Shown here: positions 6,209 to 9,878 of the stretch, piece after piece | Numbering within the stretch: position 1 is the stretch's first letter | How the letters are laid out: every line of letters starts with the position of its first letter | Assembly (NCBI GenBank): GCA_027352645.1 | Contig: DAIEIL010000147.1 | Location: 1-9,878, forward strand | DNA from: Rhodobiaceae bacterium | GTDB taxonomy: Bacteria; Pseudomonadota; Alphaproteobacteria; Parvibaculales; Parvibaculaceae | DNA length: 9,878 nucleotides | Direction: 5' to 3' | Position numbers and translations under genes: made by a program | The notes under the pieces: generated by a model | The model's database searches: none | Seen by the model: only the letters and a program-made list of their open reading frames with translations | What the model was told of the DNA's origin: nothing

Positions 6209-6862
6209 TTGACCCTGGAATACGATCTCTTCTGGTCCTTTCGGTCGCCCTATTCCTATCTCGTCACCCCGCGCCTGCTGGAACTGGAGCGCGACTACGA
6301 CGTCCACTGCAATGTGCGGCCCGTCTACCCCATCGCGGTGCGCATCGAGGGCTTCTTCAAGCAGGTGAACCCCATGTGGCCGCCCTACCTCATCAAGGAC
6401 ACGGTCCGCATCGCGGAAATGCAGGGCCTGCCCTATGCCTGGCCCTATCCCGACCCCATCGTGATGGACCTCAAATCCGGCGAAGTACCCAAGGATCAGC
6501 CCTATATCCACCGGCTGACGCGGCTCGGCGTCGCGGCGACCGAGGCAGGCAAGGGCCTCGCCTTCATCCGTGAGGTGAGCGGCGTGATCTTCGGTGGTGT
6601 GCGCAACTGGAACGAGGGCGACCACCTGAAGGACGCCGCAGCCCGGGCAGGCCTCGACCTCGCCGAACTCGACGCCCTGATCGAGAAGAACCCCGGCCAT
6701 TATGAAGACGTCATCACAGCCAATGAAGCCGCCCAGAAGCAGGCCGGCCATTGGGGCGTGCCGCTGATGGTCTTCGAGGGTGAGCCCTTTTTCGGGCAGG
6801 ACCGGGTGGACCACCTGATCTGGCGGATGGAAAAGCATGGGCTGAAGCGGCGCGGGGCGTAA
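6209..6862 (+). CDS. 2-hydroxychromene-2-carboxylate isomerase-like protein (DsbA fold, GST-kappa type)
   Basis: This is a 217-residue cytosolic thioredoxin-fold protein of the DSBA/HCCA-isomerase (GST kappa) family. Characterised members use glutathione to isomerise 2-hydroxychromene-2-carboxylate in naphthalene breakdown, but most homologues have other, unknown substrates. The N-terminus MTLEYDLFWSFRSPYSYL carries the family's SPY motif, with Ser13 as the likely glutathione-activating residue in place of a CxxC. The cis-Pro loop WGVP and the FFGQDRVDHL motif close the C-terminal half, and the helical insert lies between. The preferred start is TTG at 6209, behind GGAGGA. ATG at 6197 would add four residues. 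It is divergent from the hydrolase operon and 71 nt upstream of the GlpD-family gene, so it may be the first gene of that operon. No aromatic-degradation genes are nearby, so the literal name should be treated as a family label. Confidence 0.85.
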   Translation: MTLEYDLFWSFRSPYSYLVTPRLLELERDYDVHCNVRPVYPIAVRIEGFFKQVNPMWPPYLIKDTVRIAEMQGLPYAWPYPDPIVMDLKSGEVPKDQPYIHRLTRLGVAATEAGKGLAFIREVSGVIFGGVRNWNEGDHLKDAAARAGLDLAELDALIEKNPGHYEDVITANEAAQKQAGHWGVPLMVFEGEPFFGQDRVDHLIWRMEKHGLKRRGA

Positions 6863-6933
6863 ACGCGCCCGCGCACTAGACCGCCCGGCCCTCTCCCGGT
6901 AGCTTCGCGGCACAGCTGACGGATGGGAACCAC

Positions 6934-8679
6934 ATGCAGCGCGATCTCGAAAAAATGAGCGCCACCGCCTATGACCTCATCGTCGTGGGCGGCGGCATCA
7001 CGGGCGCTTCGACCGCCTGGGACGCGGCTCTGCGCGGCCTCAAGGTTGCGCTCCTCGAAAAGGAGGACTTCGCCCATGCGACGACCTCCGGTTCGTCGAA
7101 GCTGGTGCATGGGGGCTTGCGCTATCTCGTCAATGGCGAGCTGAGGCTGGTGCGCGAGTCGCTCCGTGAGCGCCGCATCTGGGAGAACACCGCGCCGCAT
7201 ATGGTCCACCCCCTCCCCTTCATCCTGCCGACCTATGGGCACGGCATGAAGAGCGGCCCCGTTCTCTCCATCGGCCTCGCCTTCTACGATCTCCTTTCCT
7301 ACGACCGCAATTTCGTCTCCGACGACGACAAGAAGATTCCGGGCTTCCGCTCGATCTCGCGCGAGGAAGCGCTGAAGCTCATGCCGAGCCTGAAGCGCGA
7401 GGGGCTGACCGGCGCAAAGATTTATTACGACTGCCAGATGTTCGCACCTGAACGCCTCTGCATCGAATGCATCGAAGGCGCGGTCGAATATGGCGCCGAC
7501 GCGGCAAACTATGCGGAAGTGAACGACTTCATCGTCGAGAGCACGACGACGAGCGGCCGTCGCATTGCGGGCGTCCATGTGAAGGATCGCCACACGGGCA
7601 GGACGCATGAGATCCGGGGCAAGGTTGTCGTCAACGCCGCCGGTCCCTGGGCCGACACGCTGATGGGAATTGCCGAGGGCGGAAAACCTGCGCGGCGCCT
7701 CATCCGCTCCAAGGGCATCCACATCATCACGCGCGAAATCTCCGGCAAGAATGCGCTGGCGATCCAGTCCGACATTGGCGGCCATTTCTTTGTCATTCCC
7801 TGGCGCGGCCACACGATCATCGGCACGACGGACACTGTCTTCGACGACGATCCGGACAAGGTCGGCGTGACCGAGCAGGATCTGAAGGACTTCATCAGCG
7901 TCGTGAATGACGGGCTGCCGGGGCTGAACCTCACGCGCGAGGACATTGTCCACTTCTATGTCGGCATTCGCCCGCTGGTCGACACCGCGCCCGCCGAAGG
8001 CGAGGAGGGCTCCAAGGATTCCTACAATGCGAGCCGCGCGGCCGAGGTCTATGACCACGAGCCTATCGACGGCATTGCGGGCCTCATCTCGGCCATGGGC
8101 GGCAAGTGGACAACCTCGCGCCACCTCGCCGAGCAGATCACCGACATGGTGCTGAAGAAGCTCGGCCGCCATGCGAAATGCGAGACGCATTGCACGCCGG
8201 TCTATGGCGGCGAAATCGGCAGGCTCAAAAGCTTCATTACACGCGCGCAGAAGCGGCACCCGCATCTCGCGCCGGACGTTGTCGAGAACCTCGTCCTCTA
8301 CTACGGCAGCCGCGTCGATGAAGTGCTGGCGACCGCCGATGAGCGACCCGGCGAACGCGAAATGCTGCTCAGACGCCTCGCCTCGGAATGGCCGGTGCTC
8401 ACCGTGCAGGTGATCCATGCAATCCGCCACGAAATGGCCCGCCACCTATCCGACGTTCTCTTCCGGCGCACCGGGCTCGGCACGCTCGGCTCGCCGGGCT
8501 TTCCGACCATTCGCGCGGTCGTCGATGTGATGTCCCGCGAACTCGGCTGGGACGAAACGGCCATCGCCAACGAGATTGCGGATGCGAACCGCTATTTCGA
8601 AACGCAAAGTCCCGGCCCACGCGAAAGCGACATGAAGGGTGCGTCGCTCGCCGAAGCGACCAGAGGAGCGCGACCCTGA
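6934..8679 (+). CDS. glpD: FAD-dependent glycerol-3-phosphate dehydrogenase family protein
   Basis: This 581-residue flavoprotein belongs to the GlpD family, membrane-associated enzymes that oxidise sn-glycerol 3-phosphate to DHAP and pass electrons to quinone. The Rossmann motif VGGGITG (18-24) and the strand-2 acid (Glu42) bind FAD. SSKLVHGGLRYL (54-65), KGIHII (260-265), VIPWRGHTIIGTTD (287-300) and GIRPL (344-348) are GlpD signatures. The motif usually read GGKLTTYR or GGKWTTYR is GGKWTTSR here (389-396), so Tyr is replaced by Ser. A C-terminal DAO_C-type helical domain covers about 415-555, and the last 25 residues are an unstructured tail. It is longer than E. coli GlpD (about 500 residues) and nearer in size to the larger actinobacterial GlpDs. 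GGGA at 6925-6928 lies 5 nt before the ATG. Its stop overlaps the start of a lipid kinase. Glycerol catabolism is the default role, but no glpK, glpF or glpR is next to it, and the neighbours suggest a lipid role. Confidence 0.9.
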   Translation: MQRDLEKMSATAYDLIVVGGGITGASTAWDAALRGLKVALLEKEDFAHATTSGSSKLVHGGLRYLVNGELRLVRESLRERRIWENTAPHMVHPLPFILPTYGHGMKSGPVLSIGLAFYDLLSYDRNFVSDDDKKIPGFRSISREEALKLMPSLKREGLTGAKIYYDCQMFAPERLCIECIEGAVEYGADAANYAEVNDFIVESTTTSGRRIAGVHVKDRHTGRTHEIRGKVVVNAAGPWADTLMGIAEGGKPARRLIRSKGIHIITREISGKNALAIQSDIGGHFFVIPWRGHTIIGTTDTVFDDDPDKVGVTEQDLKDFISVVNDGLPGLNLTREDIVHFYVGIRPLVDTAPAEGEEGSKDSYNASRAAEVYDHEPIDGIAGLISAMGGKWTTSRHLAEQITDMVLKKLGRHAKCETHCTPVYGGEIGRLKSFITRAQKRHPHLAPDVVENLVLYYGSRVDEVLATADERPGEREMLLRRLASEWPVLTVQVIHAIRHEMARHLSDVLFRRTGLGTLGSPGFPTIRAVVDVMSRELGWDETAIANEIADANRYFETQSPGPRESDMKGASLAEATRGARP

Positions 8680-9638
8680 TGCAGAGCGTCACGCCTCACG
8701 TCGCAGCCATCGTCAACCCCCGCTCGGGCGGCGGGCGCACGGGGCGCGGCTGGCGCGTGATCTCGGAAACGCTCGAACGCGAACTGGGCCAGATCCGCGC
8801 GCATTTCACGACCTCACCCTCGACGCCGCGCTATCTGCCCGCGATGGAACTCACGCGCAACGCGCTGAAGCAAGGTGCGCAGCTTGTCATTGCGGTGGGC
8901 GGCGACGGCACCATCAACGAAGTGGTGAACGGCTTTTTCGAGAACGGCGTAGCGATCAACCCGCATGCGCATCTCGCCGTTCTCAACACTGGCACGGGCG
9001 GCGACTTCCGCAAGACCTTCGACCTGCCGGAAGAACTCGAACCCTGCATCGCCCGCATCGCGGAAGGCACGACGAGGCAGATAGACATTGGCCGCCTCAC
9101 CTTCATTGCGGATGACGGCAAGGAAGCGGAACGCTATTTCGACAATATCGCTAGCTTCGGTCTTTCGGGCGCGGTGGACCGCGCCGTCAACCGCGCGAAT
9201 ATCTCCAAGTTGTTCGGCGGCAGCTTCGCCTTTTTCTGGGCGACGCTCACCACCGCCCTCCTCTACAAGCCGCAAGCGGTGCGCATCACTGCCGATAGCG
9301 GCTTCGATGAAGTCGTCAATGTCGGCACGGCGGCAGTGGCCAATGGACGCTTCTTCGGCGGCGGCATGATGATCGCGCCCAAGGCCGAACCCGATAGCGG
9401 CTGCTTCGACATCGTCATCATGCGCGACACAAAACTCCGCGATCTCGTATCCGGTTCACGCGCGCTTTACGACGGCACGCATCTCGACGATCCGAAAGTG
9501 ATTCATTTCCGCGCCAGGACGCTGGTGGCAACTCCGCTGGACGATACACCGATACTGCTCGACATAGACGGAGAGGCGCCGGGGCGGCTGCCTGCCCGTT
9601 TCGACATTCTGCCGTCCGTGCTGACGCTGCGTTGCTGA
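8679..9638 (+). CDS. Diacylglycerol-kinase-family lipid kinase
   Basis: This is a 319-residue ATP-dependent lipid kinase of the DgkB/YegS/DAGK catalytic family, which phosphorylates a hydroxyl on diacylglycerol or a related lipid at the membrane face. The N-terminal domain has NPRSGGG (13-19) and the nucleotide-binding GGDGTINEV (74-82). The loop usually PxGTxNDF reads NTGTGGDFRKTF (103-114), so Asn is replaced by Gly. The C-terminal beta-domain shows NIASFGLSG (156-164), ANGRFFGGGMMIAPKA (221-236) and DIDGE (295-299). The start at 8679 overlaps the GlpD stop as TGATG, with AGAGGAG (8662-8668) 10 nt upstream. The frame stays open for 97 codons before this, but that part reads through GlpD coding sequence in another frame and is a shadow. 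The downstream gene follows after 23 nt. The actual lipid substrate (diacylglycerol, monoacylglycerol, alkylglycerol or a sphingoid base) cannot be read from sequence alone. Confidence 0.92.
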   Translation: MQSVTPHVAAIVNPRSGGGRTGRGWRVISETLERELGQIRAHFTTSPSTPRYLPAMELTRNALKQGAQLVIAVGGDGTINEVVNGFFENGVAINPHAHLAVLNTGTGGDFRKTFDLPEELEPCIARIAEGTTRQIDIGRLTFIADDGKEAERYFDNIASFGLSGAVDRAVNRANISKLFGGSFAFFWATLTTALLYKPQAVRITADSGFDEVVNVGTAAVANGRFFGGGMMIAPKAEPDSGCFDIVIMRDTKLRDLVSGSRALYDGTHLDDPKVIHFRARTLVATPLDDTPILLDIDGEAPGRLPARFDILPSVLTLRC

Positions 9639-9661
9639 CGAAGAGAGTATTGAGGGAACCC

Positions 9662-9878
9662 ATGACGATCGACCGCACGACGCTTCGCTGGAACGGCTGG
9701 GGCCCTGTAGCACAGGAAAATGCGCTGCCCGACGGCGCGCCGCAATGGGACTGGATCCGCACCACGCTCGGCATGCCGCATCTGCCGAACACCCCTGCAA
9801 AGCCGCTCTCCGAAATCAACATGCCGGCCTGCCGCGTCGGCGATCTCGTTCTGGCAAAGCTCCGCGCCATCGTCGGCG
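9662..9878 (+). CDS. Alkyldihydroxyacetonephosphate synthase-like FAD-binding oxidase, N-terminal part
   Basis: Only the first 72 codons are inside the window, and the gene runs off the right edge. LRWNGWG (8-14) matches the KWNGWG motif near the start of the mature region of alkylglycerone-phosphate synthases (AGPS). The next stretch ends in LSEINMPACRVGDLVLAKLRAIVG, in the place of the 'P-ser-L-L-L-G' segment that precedes the FAD-binding domain in AGPS and related vanillyl-alcohol-oxidase-family proteins. AGPS replaces the acyl group of acyl-DHAP by a fatty alcohol to give an ether lipid precursor. GAGGGA (9652-9657) lies 4 nt before the ATG. The 23-nt gap to the lipid kinase makes cotranscription very likely. 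The FAD domain and catalytic residues are not visible, so the function rests on the N-terminal motif and the neighbourhood. Confidence 0.75.
   Translation, partial: MTIDRTTLRWNGWGPVAQENALPDGAPQWDWIRTTLGMPHLPNTPAKPLSEINMPACRVGDLVLAKLRAIVG

Noticed and set aside
6209..6862. A naphthalene or aromatic degradation cluster based on the isomerase-like gene
   Set aside because: No ring dioxygenase, aldolase or dehydrogenase of such a pathway is present. This fold family is common outside aromatic degradation.
6700..8445. A 581-codon minus-strand open frame opposite the GlpD gene
   Set aside because: It is antisense to a protein with clear FAD and GlpD motifs. Its composition is that of a codon-bias shadow and it also covers the end of the isomerase gene.
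8388..8678. N-terminal extension of the lipid kinase frame by 97 codons
   Set aside because: This part overlaps GlpD coding sequence in another frame, is Arg/Pro-rich, and lies before a well-placed ribosome site and the TGATG start.
1..9878. Mobile element, phage, defence or CRISPR content
   Set aside because: No transposase, integrase, direct-repeat array, tRNA edge or shift in base composition was seen.

Overview
The window looks like chromosomal DNA from a GC-rich alphaproteobacterium. The evidence is strong G/C preference at third codon positions, tight gene packing, and proteins that resemble Parvibaculum or other Rhizobiales-like relatives. The genus is an impression from recall, not a determination. 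I see no mobile element, tRNA, rRNA or CRISPR array. Nine protein genes fill almost the whole window. The first and last are cut by the window edges, and no gap between genes exceeds about 120 bases.

Left part, plus strand: the C-terminal part of a KefB/KefC-type cation:proton antiporter (1-1134), an RhlG-like short-chain dehydrogenase (1196-1963), a strong hairpin (1972-2000), and a secreted class A acid phosphatase of the PAP2 superfamily (2059-2952). A second hairpin (2974-3017) lies where this block meets the minus-strand genes.

Middle, minus strand: three paralogous alpha/beta hydrolases, read from 6099 down to 3032. The first two are separated by only 3 nt and are probably cotranscribed. 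An intrinsic-terminator-like hairpin (4237-4269) separates the second from the third. The third carries an extra C-terminal tail of about 85 residues that ends in a basic, amphipathic segment. These genes diverge from the plus-strand genes at a short intergenic region (6100-6208).

Right part, plus strand: a DsbA-fold protein of the 2-hydroxychromene-2-carboxylate isomerase type (probable TTG start at 6209), then a glycerol-3-phosphate dehydrogenase (GlpD family, 6934-8679), a diacylglycerol-kinase-family lipid kinase (8679-9638, coupled by TGATG) and the start of an alkyl-DHAP-synthase-like FAD enzyme (9662 to the edge). The last three are the most interesting part of the window. A G3P dehydrogenase, a lipid kinase and an alkylglycerone-phosphate-synthase homologue in one tight operon suggest a dedicated glycerolipid or ether-lipid pathway, in either the making or the salvage direction. 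This is inference from family membership and spacing. The window does not prove chemistry or direction.
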